Shown here: positions 43,154 through 51,690 of the stretch, piece after piece
Position numbering within the stretch: position 1 is the stretch's first letter
Layout of the letters: every line of letters starts with the position of its first letter
Assembly (NCBI RefSeq): GCF_024198175.1
Contig: NZ_JAJVKV010000001.1
Location: 620,001-684,000 of the forward strand
Origin: Pyxidicoccus xibeiensis
GTDB taxonomy: Bacteria > Myxococcota > Myxococcia > Myxococcales > Myxococcaceae
Direction of reading: 5' to 3'
Length of the DNA stretch: 64,000 nt
Program-made: the position numbers and the translations under genes
Notes under the pieces: model-generated
Seen by the model: only the letters and a program-made list of their open reading frames with translations
What the model was told of the DNA's origin: nothing
The model's database searches: none

Positions 43154-44560
43154 ATGCACTGCGAGCTCTGTCTGTCCGAACATCCCGAGGACGTACTGTG
43201 TGGAGACCCGCACTGGACGCAGGTGAGCCTGTCCACCGGTGCGCCGGAGAGCCAGCCGGTGGACCTCACCGGCCAGACGCTGGGCCACTACCGCCTGGTG
43301 CGCCGGCTGGGCGCGGGCGGCATGGGCACGGTGTACCTGGGAGAGCAGACGCTCATCGGCGCGCGGGTGGCGGTGAAGGTGCTGCACCCGCACCTGGGCC
43401 ATGACGAGAGCCTGCGCGCGCGCTTCTACGCGGAGGCGCGCACCGTCAACGTCGTGGGCCACCCGCACATCGTCCACATCTTCGACATCAGCGAGGCGCC
43501 CGGCGGCATCCACTACTTCGTCATGGAGTACCTGGAGGGCGTGCCGCTGTCGCGCCTGCCCCGGCCCATGGACCCGGCGCAGCTGGTGCTGCTGCTGGCG
43601 CAGGCGTGTGACGCGCTGGACGCGGCGCACCGCTGCGGGGTGGTGCACCGCGACTTGAAGCCGGACAACCTCTTCGTGGTGCGGCGCGCGGGCGAGGCGC
43701 CGTCGCTGCGGGTGCTGGACTTCGGCGTGGCGAAGGCGCGCCGGCCCCGCTCCGAGGACGACACCGCGGCGGGCATCGTCCTGGGCACGCCGGCGTACAT
43801 GGCGCCGGAGCAGTGGGCGGGCCAGCCGGTGGACGGGCGCGCGGACATCTATGCGCTGGCGGTGACGGCCTACTACCTGGCCACCGGGCAGCTGCCCTTC
43901 GAGCGGGGGCAGATGGCGGAGCTGGCGCTGTCCTCGGGGCCGGTGCCGGGCCCGATGCCGGCGCACATGCTGGCGCCCTCGGTGCCCCCGGCCCTCTCGG
44001 ACGTGCTGCTGCGCGCGCTGGCGCGCCGGTGCGAGGACCGCTACCCCGGCGCGCTGGACTTCAAGGCGGCCCTGCTCGCCGCCACCGCGCCGCCCGTGGA
44101 GCCGCGCCTCCCGGCGGAGGAGCCGCCGCGAAGCCACACGCCGGTGCCCTCGTCGCAGGTGGTGCTGGACGAGGAGGGCCCCGCGGTGGAGCCCAGCAGC
44201 GTCACCCCGCCGCTCACCTGGGTGGCCGTCGTGCGCCGCCGCTCCGGCGCCGACACCGTGGAGGTGCGCTGCACGGAGCTGAGCAAGGGCGGCCTCTTCA
44301 TGTGCTGCGCGGAGCCCTTCCCCCGCCTCTTCACCCGGCTGGAGTTCAGCCTGCTGCTGGCCGGAGAGGAAATCGCGTGCGCGGGCGAGGTGGTGCGGCA
44401 CGTGGACTCCGCCCAGGCCCGCGCGTGGAGCATGTCCCCCGGCGTGGGCGTGCAGTTCATCAACCCCACCGCCCGTCTGCGCGAGCTCATACACCGCGTC
44501 CAGCCCAGCCGCGTGGCCACGCCCGCACCGCCAGGCACGACGCCCGCCGCCCACCCCTGA
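43154..44560 (+). CDS. Ser/Thr protein kinase with C-terminal PilZ domain
   Basis: A 468-residue protein. The short N-terminus has a Cys group (C3, C6, C16). The kinase domain (about 45-320) has the glycine loop GAGGMGTV, ATP-lysine K75 in VAVKVL, catalytic HRDLKPDN, metal-binding LDFGVAKA and GTPAYMAPEQW, all intact. A Pro/Glu linker leads to a PilZ-like domain (about 355-440) containing ELSKGGLFM and GVGVQFI. The RxxxR part of the c-di-GMP motif is not clear and Asp is replaced by Glu in DxSxxG. No membrane helix is present. GAGGGG precedes the ATG. Confidence 0.92.
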   Translation: MHCELCLSEHPEDVLCGDPHWTQVSLSTGAPESQPVDLTGQTLGHYRLVRRLGAGGMGTVYLGEQTLIGARVAVKVLHPHLGHDESLRARFYAEARTVNVVGHPHIVHIFDISEAPGGIHYFVMEYLEGVPLSRLPRPMDPAQLVLLLAQACDALDAAHRCGVVHRDLKPDNLFVVRRAGEAPSLRVLDFGVAKARRPRSEDDTAAGIVLGTPAYMAPEQWAGQPVDGRADIYALAVTAYYLATGQLPFERGQMAELALSSGPVPGPMPAHMLAPSVPPALSDVLLRALARRCEDRYPGALDFKAALLAATAPPVEPRLPAEEPPRSHTPVPSSQVVLDEEGPAVEPSSVTPPLTWVAVVRRRSGADTVEVRCTELSKGGLFMCCAEPFPRLFTRLEFSLLLAGEEIACAGEVVRHVDSAQARAWSMSPGVGVQFINPTARLRELIHRVQPSRVATPAPPGTTPAAHP

Positions 44561-44718
44561 GAACAACGCCCTTGTCCGAAGGTACAAGCGCCATCCCATC
44601 ACCGAGGTGATTCGGTTGCGCTCCTGAGAGCGGCCAGCGTTCCCTTCCTGACTGGGTCGGACTTCCAACCTCACGCGAGGCTTTCATGGAAGTCGTAACC
44701 CGATAGCCTTGGAGCATC

Positions 44719-45618
44719 ATGAGTCGCGAGGCAAAGCGCACGAGCAGGAAGCACGTCCGGCTCCCGGGAGTCGCCGTCCCGTTGTCATTACTGGTGCTGC
44801 TGGCGGTGAGCGCCTGTCAGGACGCGGCGACGGCGGCCGGGACGGCGCTGTATGTCACGACGGAGTTCGACCCGCTGCTGCAGCTCACCCAGTTCCGGGT
44901 GACGGGCGACGTGGACGACGGCAGCGGCATCCCCTCCTCGCTGCTGCCGGAGAGCGCCGGACGCATCCTGGAGAGCGGGGAGACGTTCCGCGTGCTGCTG
45001 CCCGACGCGACGGACGGCGCCCAGGCGACGCTGCGGCTGGAGGGGCTGAGCGGGACGGACGTGGCGGCGGTGGGCACGGCCACGGCGACGGTCCGCGAGG
45101 GGTACGAGGTGGACGTGTCGGTGGAGCTGGTGCCCCAGTCGGTGGACCCCGACGCCGGCACGCCGGACTCGGGTACGCCCGACTCCGGGACGCCCGACTC
45201 GGGGCCCGGCAACAGCTGCCTGGACTGCGCGGATGGCTGCTGCCGCAACAACGCCTGCGTGCCCCGCACCTTCATGACGTGCGGCGTGGGTGGGGTGGCG
45301 TGCACGGCGTGTGACCCGGGGCGGGCCAGTGCCTGCTCGCCCCAGGGCTTCTGCGCCTGCGGCAGCGGCCCCGCGTGCAGCGGCCCCGGCGTGGACCGGT
45401 GCACGAACGGCGAGTGCAAGTGCGGCAGCAGCGGGCCCTGCGGCCCCGGCCAGGAGTGCGTGGGAGGCACGTGCCGGTGCACCCCCACCTCCTGCCCCAG
45501 CGGCTGCTGCGCGGGCAACACCTGCGAGCCGGGCAACGAGCAGTCCAAGTGCGGCACGCGTGGCCAGGCGTGCAACCAGTGCCGCAGGAGTTGCGAGGAG
45601 GACCGCACGTGCAAGTAG
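44719..45618 (+). CDS. Large cysteine-rich lipoprotein
   Basis: A 299-residue protein with a lipoprotein signal ending LLAVSAC (acylated C33). Residues ~40-140 form a beta-rich domain. A linker with three TPDSG repeats follows, then ~145 residues carrying more than 20 cysteines in patterns like CLDCADGCC, CKCGSSGPCG and CPSGCCAG. The C-terminal part resembles dickkopf/EGF-like disulfide-rich repeats common on myxobacterial surface proteins. No enzyme motif is present. It is probably exposed on the cell surface. Confidence 0.8.
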   Translation: MSREAKRTSRKHVRLPGVAVPLSLLVLLAVSACQDAATAAGTALYVTTEFDPLLQLTQFRVTGDVDDGSGIPSSLLPESAGRILESGETFRVLLPDATDGAQATLRLEGLSGTDVAAVGTATATVREGYEVDVSVELVPQSVDPDAGTPDSGTPDSGTPDSGPGNSCLDCADGCCRNNACVPRTFMTCGVGGVACTACDPGRASACSPQGFCACGSGPACSGPGVDRCTNGECKCGSSGPCGPGQECVGGTCRCTPTSCPSGCCAGNTCEPGNEQSKCGTRGQACNQCRRSCEEDRTCK

Positions 45619-45652
45619 GCACGCGCGGTCCCGGCATCGGTCCGGGTGCCTG

Positions 45653-46267
45653 CTACTTCGGCTCCTCGTAGTCCTCGGGCTTGCCCGAGCCACCGACGCC
45701 CTGGGGCGGCATGTCGCCCCAGCCCGCCTCGTACATCGTCTTCCACTTCCACTGCCCGTCGCGCTTCACCACGACTCCGGCGTTGCGGCCCTTGTACTGC
45801 TTGCCGCCCGCCGTCATGGTGAAGTCATTGGTGTACGTGGCGAGCGAGTCCGACAGCACGGTGATGGTGGGCTTCTGCTTCATCTTCGCGTCCGGAGGCA
45901 TCTGCGCGAACATCGACTTCATCATCTCTTCCATCTTCTGGCGGTCGTACGTCTCCTCCTTGGGGACGCCCTTGCTGTCGTCCGTCACCCAGTAGGAGGG
46001 GAAGTCCACCCGGGCGAGCGCCGCCTGGACGTCCCGCTTCTGCATGATGACGTCCTCCTCCTTGAAGAACGCTTCAATCTCCTTCTTGGTCTTCGCCTCG
46101 TTGGTCGGCTTGCGCGTCCATGGCCCCATCTTCTCCAGGTCCATGACCATGCCCGAGCCACCCGAGGCGGGTGGGGACTCCCGGTCCTGCTGCTTGTCCT
46201 GCTCCTGCGCCCAGACAGGCGCGCTGAGCACCAGCGAGGCGAGACACACCGCGATTCGACGCATCAT
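45653..46267 (-). CDS. Secreted SnoaL/NTF2-like protein
   Basis: A 204-residue protein with a signal peptide cleaved near VWAQ. The mature part contains a helix-rich start (KTKKEIEAFFKEEDVIMQKR), YWVTDDSKG, and then strands LATYTNDFTMTAGGKQYKGR and VVVKRDGQWKWKTMYEAGW. This is the usual end of SnoaL/NTF2-like folds in secreted proteins. GAGGAGG precedes a double ATG. It lies 99 bp upstream of, and on the same strand as, the ceramidase gene. No catalytic residues can be assigned. Confidence 0.75.
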   Translation of the reverse strand: MMRRIAVCLASLVLSAPVWAQEQDKQQDRESPPASGGSGMVMDLEKMGPWTRKPTNEAKTKKEIEAFFKEEDVIMQKRDVQAALARVDFPSYWVTDDSKGVPKEETYDRQKMEEMMKSMFAQMPPDAKMKQKPTITVLSDSLATYTNDFTMTAGGKQYKGRNAGVVVKRDGQWKWKTMYEAGWGDMPPQGVGGSGKPEDYEEPK

Positions 46268-46366
46268 GAGCGACCTCCTCCTCGCCTGAAGGTGGCCGCC
46301 GTCCCGGCCCCGGGCCAGCCGGCCCTCCCGTGCCCGCCCCACCCCGGGGACGCCCCGGAGCGCGCG

Positions 46367-48412
46367 CTACCGCACGGTGAAGGCGCGCGAGGCGCCGGTG
46401 TACGGGCGCACGCGCCCATCCCAGCCCGACTTCCAGTGCCCCGCGTGGACGAGGCGGTAGGTGCCTGGCGCCGCGTCGACAGGGATGTCCCACTCCGTGG
46501 AGACGTGCGAGCACGCCAGCGTGGGCACGCAGCTCTCCCGGCGCCACCGGTAGCGCGTCTCCCAGTCCCCGTCGCGCGCCACGTCGAGCCACGCGCCCTC
46601 CGGGCCCCGCTGCTGCACGCGCAGGTACGAGCCCTCCAGGCGCAAATCGTTCTTCGGGTGGCCGCCCCAGAAGGTGACGCGCACCGTCTCGCCGCGCGCG
46701 TACGCGGGCCGCGCGTCGGTGACGACGTCGCCGAAGTCCACCCAGAGCAGCTTGTCGTCGAAGACCACGCCCGGCTGGAGGCTCGCCTGCTCGTGGCGCA
46801 AGTCCCGCGGCGTGGGGCCCGGAGGCACGGGCTGCCCGTCGTGCAGCGACACCGCGAGCGCGTCGAAGGACTGCTGGAGGGCGGCCAGCGTCCACGGGCC
46901 GAAGTGGGTGGAGGCGCCCTCGTAGTCCTGGCGCGCGTACTCCTCGCGCGTGGCGACATAGCCCGCGTAGTCGTTGGACAGGCCGGCGATGACGACCTCG
47001 GTGATGCCCGCCGGGGCGAGCCGCGCCTGCACGGTGCGCCGCAGCCGGCGCCCGGCCATGGTGGTGAGCTCGAAGGGCACGGCCACCAGCGCCAGGTTGC
47101 CCACGGTGACGAGCTGCAGGGGCAGCACCTCCGGCGTCCACGGGTAGGGCTTCATGCCGCCCGTCTCCAGGACGATGGGCTTCTCCCCCTGGCAGGGCGT
47201 GGTGGTGAGCGCGCAGGTGAACTGGCTCCACATGTCGTGCAGCTCGGCGCACGAGGCCCCCTCCTCGCCGAAGCCCGGGCCGTCCTCGGCGCCCGCCAGC
47301 ATGGACAGGCCGATGGCGGCGGTGCAGGTGCGGCGCGGCACGCCGTCCGTCCACGCGGGCGCCACGTCCACCGCGTCCAGCTTCGCCCAGGTGTGCCGGT
47401 ACTCCACCCCGCCGGTGAGGGGCGCATTGGCGGTGGCCCAAAGCCGCGCCGCGAAGTCGTACTGCCGCGTGGCCGACAGCGCCGTGTCCTCGAAGTCGTC
47501 CGCGCCGCCGCCGTCCGTGCCGCCCAGCACGTTGGGCGTGACGTCCCCCTCGTTGGCGTTGGCGAAGGCGGCCACGAAGGTGTCCCCGCCGGCGAGGTGG
47601 CGCTCGCCTTGCGCGCGCTCGAAGAGGGCCGAGGCCAGACCCTTGTTGTCGCCGCTGATGAGCCGGTTGTCGTTGCCCATGGACGTGGCGTGCACGGGGA
47701 ACCAGTTGATGAGGCCCACCTCGTCACCGTCGGTGCGCGTCAGCCGCACCAGCGTCATCCGCGTGTCCACGTCCTGCGCGTAGAGGGCGCGCTCCCCGGG
47801 CGGGTTGAGGCGGTAGGCCTCCGGCGAGCGGTTGCGGCTGGCCCCGACGAGCTCGCCCGTGGCCAGCCGGAGGGTGCCGTCGGCCAGCCGCTCGTGGGCG
47901 CGGGCAATGGACGCGACGATGCCGGAGACGATGGCCTCGAAGTTCTGCGGCACGAAGCCGAAGGTCGTCAGGTTGTAGAGGGTGTAGTGCGAGTACCCGC
48001 CCGGCCCCGAGTGCGTGTGCGTGGCGCTCAGGAGGACGTTGTCGTCCGAGTAGACGTCGCCGTAGCGCGAGCGCAGCCGCTCCACCACCTGCTGCTTCAC
48101 GGCCTGGAACACCATGCCCAGGTCCGCGCTGACGAAGGCCACCCGCCGGCCGTTGCAGGGCGAGGCGATGACGAAGGCCCGCGAGCGCAGCCGCTGGTGG
48201 ATGCCGGCCGTCTGCTGCGCCAGCTGTCCGTAGCCCATCATCCCCACCTCGGCGGCGGGGCCGGTGATGTCCCCCGTGCCCGCGCCGACGAAGAAGCGCT
48301 GCTGGCCCGCGCAGCTGGCCGGGGCGGGCGGGGAGGCAGGGCTGGAGGCCCCGGCCGCCGTGCCGAGCACGAGGACGAGTGCCAGCGAGAGCCGGACGAG
48401 GAGTGTGCGCAT
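46367..48412 (-). CDS. Neutral/alkaline ceramidase, secreted
   Basis: A 681-residue protein with a signal peptide. The catalytic motif NVLLSATHTHSGPGGYSHY contains the zinc-binding histidine and nucleophilic serine of neutral ceramidases. Further conserved parts are VGAGTGDITGPAAEVGMMGY near the start, FPVHATSMGNDNRLISGDNK, FANANEGDVTPN, and AGLSNDYAGYVATREEYARQ. A C-terminal beta sandwich follows. It hydrolyses the amide bond of ceramide to sphingosine and fatty acid outside the cell. Myxobacteria make sphingolipids and also prey on other cells, so either turnover or predation is possible. CGGAGGC precedes the ATG. Confidence 0.94.
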   Translation of the reverse strand: MRTLLVRLSLALVLVLGTAAGASSPASPPAPASCAGQQRFFVGAGTGDITGPAAEVGMMGYGQLAQQTAGIHQRLRSRAFVIASPCNGRRVAFVSADLGMVFQAVKQQVVERLRSRYGDVYSDDNVLLSATHTHSGPGGYSHYTLYNLTTFGFVPQNFEAIVSGIVASIARAHERLADGTLRLATGELVGASRNRSPEAYRLNPPGERALYAQDVDTRMTLVRLTRTDGDEVGLINWFPVHATSMGNDNRLISGDNKGLASALFERAQGERHLAGGDTFVAAFANANEGDVTPNVLGGTDGGGADDFEDTALSATRQYDFAARLWATANAPLTGGVEYRHTWAKLDAVDVAPAWTDGVPRRTCTAAIGLSMLAGAEDGPGFGEEGASCAELHDMWSQFTCALTTTPCQGEKPIVLETGGMKPYPWTPEVLPLQLVTVGNLALVAVPFELTTMAGRRLRRTVQARLAPAGITEVVIAGLSNDYAGYVATREEYARQDYEGASTHFGPWTLAALQQSFDALAVSLHDGQPVPPGPTPRDLRHEQASLQPGVVFDDKLLWVDFGDVVTDARPAYARGETVRVTFWGGHPKNDLRLEGSYLRVQQRGPEGAWLDVARDGDWETRYRWRRESCVPTLACSHVSTEWDIPVDAAPGTYRLVHAGHWKSGWDGRVRPYTGASRAFTVR

Positions 48413-48568
48413 GCCTGCCTCCGGAGCGCCTGGGGAGGGCGCCTCCTCCTGGAAAGGTGGTGACGGTGCGAAGGCCCGGGCAGGGCCGGCGTGCGGCCGC
48501 CGTCGTGCGGACTACAGTCGCAGGCCCGTCCTGTCAGCGTCCAGACCGAGCGGCGGAGGAGGTGCCGC

Positions 48569-50704
48569 TCACGCGTCCGGTCGGCTCGCCGCGCTGGCCT
48601 TGGGCGGGGCCACGTTCAGCGCCACGCGGAAGGTGGTGCCCGCGCCCACCGACGACTCCACGGAGATGTGGCCGCCCAGCGCGTTGACGATGGTGTCGCA
48701 GATGGACAGGCCCAGGCCGGTGCCCACACCCGCGGACTTGGTGGTGAAGAACGGGTCGAAGATGCGGCGCAGGTGCTCGGGAGGGATGCCCTGGCCGGTG
48801 TCTCGCACCATGACCACCACCCGGCCGCCCTCCTCCAGGTAGGTGGTGAGGCGAATCTCGTTCGTCTCGGACTGGCCCTCTTCAATCGCGTGCGCGGCGT
48901 TGATGAGCAGGTTGAGGAACACCTGGAACAGCTTGCCCTCGTTGCCGCGCACCGGGGGCACCTCGCCGTAGTCCTTCACCAGCTTCGCGCGGGCGCGCAC
49001 CACGCTGGCCGCCATCTGCGTCACCGAGTCCAGCACCCGGTGCACGTCCACCGCTTCTTCCTTGGTGTCCTCCACGCGGGAGAAGACGCGCAGCTGGCGG
49101 ACAATCTGCCGCATGCGCTCGGCGCCCTCGCGGGCGTCGTCCAGCACCTGGCGGCACTCCACCAGCTCGTCGTGCGTGAGGGGCCGCGAGCGCGGGCCCA
49201 CCGTGCCGTGGAGGTAGTCCAGGTTGGACAGCACGTAGGCGAGCGGGTTGTTCAGCTCGTGGGCGATGCCGGCGGCCAGCAGGCCCATGGAGGCCATGCG
49301 GTCGGTGAGCATCAGCTGGGCCTGGGTGCGCTTGCGCTCGGTGAAGTCGCGCGCCACCGTCACCCGGGCGGGCGCGCCGTCGAAGACGACGGACATCGTC
49401 ACCAGGTCGGCAATCATCACCTCGCCGTCGCGGCGCATCAGCGGCACTTCCACCGCGCGCGACGCGCGCTGGCTCTCCAGCGCCTGGCCCAGGTGGAGCT
49501 GCGCCGCGGCGCGGTCCTCGTGCCGCACCAGCTCCAGCACGTGCCGGCCCACCAGCTCCGAGGCGTCGCGGAAGCCCAGGTACTGCACCAGGGCGGGGTT
49601 CACCGACAGCAGCACCCCGTCCCCCACGTGCACCATGACGGGGTCCGGGAAGGCCTCAATCAGCAGGTGGACGCCGGCCTCGGTGCGCTTGAGCGTCGTC
49701 TCCGTGCGCACGCGCAGCGCGTTGGCGGTGCGCTGCTCCAGCGCGAGGGAGAGGGCGCCGGCCGCGCCGGACAGGAGGTTGACCTCGATGGGGCCCCAGG
49801 GGCGCGCCTCGCGGCAGTTGTCGAAGCCGATGACGCCGAAGAGCTGGCCGTGCACGTGCAGCGGCAGCAGGAGCACGGAGCGCACGCCCTGCGCCTCCAG
49901 CACCGGCCGGAGCATCTCCGGGAAGTCGGTGGGCAGGCCCTGCACGGGCTCGCCCGCGAGCAGCCGCGCGGCCTGCGCGGGGTGCAGCGCCTGCTCCATC
50001 GGCAGGCCGTGCATGGTGGGGTCATCCAGGTTGGGTTCGATGCCGGCGGCGCACCACTCCGTGCGCTGGGAGCCCAGCAGGGCGCCGTCCTGGTTGTGGT
50101 GCGTCTCGAAGACGTAGACGCGGCTGGCGTCGGACACGCGGCCCAGGGGCTCCACGACGGCGCCGTACAGGTCCATGGGGCGCTCGCGCGGCATCATCCG
50201 CCGCTGCACCTCCACCATGGCCTCCAGGTAGCGCTCGCGCGTGGTGACGGCGTCCTGCGCCTGCCGGCGGGCCGTCACGTCCATCAGCGTGCCCACCACC
50301 GCGCCGGGGGCGGTGGGCAGGGCGCAGGCGGACAGCTCCACCCAGCGCGGGCCTCCGCCCTCCCCCGACACCAGGCGCAGCTCCTCGCGGGTGACGGCGT
50401 CCGGGCGGGCGGCGGCGGAGCGCAGCAGCCCGCGCGCCCGCTCCTGGTCCTCCGGAACGAAGACGTCCGCCAGCGAGCGCCCCAGCCACGCGCCCACCGA
50501 CATGCCGGTGAGCCGCTCCCAGGGCAGCTCGAGCCAGGTGAGGCGCCCTTCCGTGTCGAGCTGGAAGACGACCTCGCGCAGCAGCTCTCCGAGGAGCCGC
50601 GAGCGCGAGGCCTCCAGGGACGCGCCCGCTTCCGGCGTGCTGGCGACGCTGGAGTCGGGGGACATGGGCGCTCGGGAGCCGTCAGGGTATGGCTCGGAAG
50701 CCAT
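48569..50704 (-). CDS. Soluble PAS-GAF-PAS sensor histidine kinase
   Basis: About 711 residues. PAS domain at ~38-145; GAF domain at ~165-325 (VLLLPLHVHGQLFGVIGFDN); second PAS at ~345-455 ending VARDFTERKR. The dimerisation domain has H482 in AAGIAHELNNPLAY. The ATPase domain has LLINAAHAIEE, RDTGQGIP, FDPFFTTKS and GVGTGLGLS, all intact. There is no membrane helix, so it senses a cytoplasmic signal. The start is uncertain: ATG at 50704 or 50665 are both possible. No response regulator is adjacent. Confidence 0.92.
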   Translation of the reverse strand: MASEPYPDGSRAPMSPDSSVASTPEAGASLEASRSRLLGELLREVVFQLDTEGRLTWLELPWERLTGMSVGAWLGRSLADVFVPEDQERARGLLRSAAARPDAVTREELRLVSGEGGGPRWVELSACALPTAPGAVVGTLMDVTARRQAQDAVTTRERYLEAMVEVQRRMMPRERPMDLYGAVVEPLGRVSDASRVYVFETHHNQDGALLGSQRTEWCAAGIEPNLDDPTMHGLPMEQALHPAQAARLLAGEPVQGLPTDFPEMLRPVLEAQGVRSVLLLPLHVHGQLFGVIGFDNCREARPWGPIEVNLLSGAAGALSLALEQRTANALRVRTETTLKRTEAGVHLLIEAFPDPVMVHVGDGVLLSVNPALVQYLGFRDASELVGRHVLELVRHEDRAAAQLHLGQALESQRASRAVEVPLMRRDGEVMIADLVTMSVVFDGAPARVTVARDFTERKRTQAQLMLTDRMASMGLLAAGIAHELNNPLAYVLSNLDYLHGTVGPRSRPLTHDELVECRQVLDDAREGAERMRQIVRQLRVFSRVEDTKEEAVDVHRVLDSVTQMAASVVRARAKLVKDYGEVPPVRGNEGKLFQVFLNLLINAAHAIEEGQSETNEIRLTTYLEEGGRVVVMVRDTGQGIPPEHLRRIFDPFFTTKSAGVGTGLGLSICDTIVNALGGHISVESSVGAGTTFRVALNVAPPKASAASRPDA

Positions 50705-50903
50705 CCCAGGGGCGTCGCCGTGCCTCGCGTCCCGTTGCTCGTCTGCCAAGTCCGGCCTCCTGCGCCCTCCGCGGGGGGGGCCGGCGCCCTGACAGCGCAC
50801 GGCTGCCGGGAGCATTCCAGACCCTGATTCCCCTCCCGGTGACGACCTCGACCCGAAGCATACGGTGACTGAATGTCTGGAAGTCAATGAAGGCGAGCGG
50901 GGT

Positions 50904-51566
50904 TCACCCTGCGTCCTCGGGCTCCCATCCACCCGGAGCACCCGAGCGAGGGCGCTCCCGCCGGTCTCCAATGACGCGAGCGGGCACGCCGGCGACAATC
51001 GACCAGGCAGGCACGTCCCGGGTGACGACGGCCCCCATGCCCACCACGGCGTGGTCTCCCACGGTGACGCCGTCGGTGATGCCGGCGTTGGCGCCCACCC
51101 ACACGTCCGCGCCGAGGACGATGCCGCGCGAGGTGACGGGCTGCTCGCGCACGGGCCGGTCCGGGGCGAGGCCGTGGTCGAAGGCGTACAGGGTGGCGCC
51201 GGTGGCGATGCGGGTGCCCTCGCCGATGCGCAGGCCGGCGGCCCCGCCGTCCAGGCTGGCCCGCGCGTTGATGCTCACCCGGGGGCCGAGGACGGCGGGC
51301 CCATGGAGGAAGACGTCGGCGGCGATGCTGCAGCCGGGGCCGATGGAGACGGTGCGGCCGAGCTCGGCGAAGATGCGGGCCTCGGGCGCGATGAAGCACC
51401 CTTCCGCAATCTCCACCGTCTCCAGCTCGCGCAGCCGGTCCTGCACCTCGCGCTGCCAGGCGTCCGCCCACGCGCGGTGGCGGGGCTTGAGGACGAAGTA
51501 GAGCCACGGCATCCAGGAGAGCCGGAGCTTGTGTTGTTCGCGGCGGCGCGCGGCGAGGGCATCCAC
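50904..51566 (-). CDS. Left-handed beta-helix (hexapeptide) acyltransferase
   Basis: A 220-residue protein. After an N-terminal helix, residues ~55-200 follow the hexapeptide-repeat rhythm of LbH transferases (GCFIAPEARI, VSIGPGCSIA, LRIGEGTRIATGATLYAFDH). It ends with the maltose/galactoside O-acetyltransferase-type IVLGADVWVGANAGI and VVGMGAVVTRDVPAWSIVAG. The FDH histidine matches the catalytic position. It likely transfers an acetyl group to a sugar; the acceptor is unknown. The start is a GTG behind GGGAAGGG. It follows the deacetylase-family gene across a tandem repeat. Confidence 0.88.
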   Translation of the reverse strand: MDALAARRREQHKLRLSWMPWLYFVLKPRHRAWADAWQREVQDRLRELETVEIAEGCFIAPEARIFAELGRTVSIGPGCSIAADVFLHGPAVLGPRVSINARASLDGGAAGLRIGEGTRIATGATLYAFDHGLAPDRPVREQPVTSRGIVLGADVWVGANAGITDGVTVGDHAVVGMGAVVTRDVPAWSIVAGVPARVIGDRRERPRSGAPGGWEPEDAG

Positions 51567-51585
51567 GGGCCCTTCCCTACCACGG

Positions 51586-51690
51586 GGTGCGTCAGCCCGC
51601 GGCTTCGACGGTGAAGCAGCGGTGCGTCAGCCCGCGGCTTCGACGGTGAAGCGGCGGTGCGTCAGCCCGCGGCTTCGACTGTGAAGCGGC
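51586..51690. repeat. 35-bp tandem repeat, three copies, duplicating the 3' end of the deacetylase gene
   Basis: Units begin at 51586, 51621 and 51656, differing by only a few bases. The rightmost copy contains the last codons (FTVEAAG) and the TGA stop of the leftward histone-deacetylase-family gene. The other two repeat this stop-codon region downstream, filling the gap before the acyltransferase gene. Confidence 0.9.

Noticed and set aside
42924-43226. A 100-residue rightward ORF upstream of the Ser/Thr kinase
   Set aside because: It lacks third-position GC bias, has no ribosome-binding site, overlaps the kinase start in another frame and encodes no recognisable pattern.
48491-50827. A long rightward frame opposite the histidine kinase
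   Set aside because: Shadow frame; all kinase boxes are on the minus strand.
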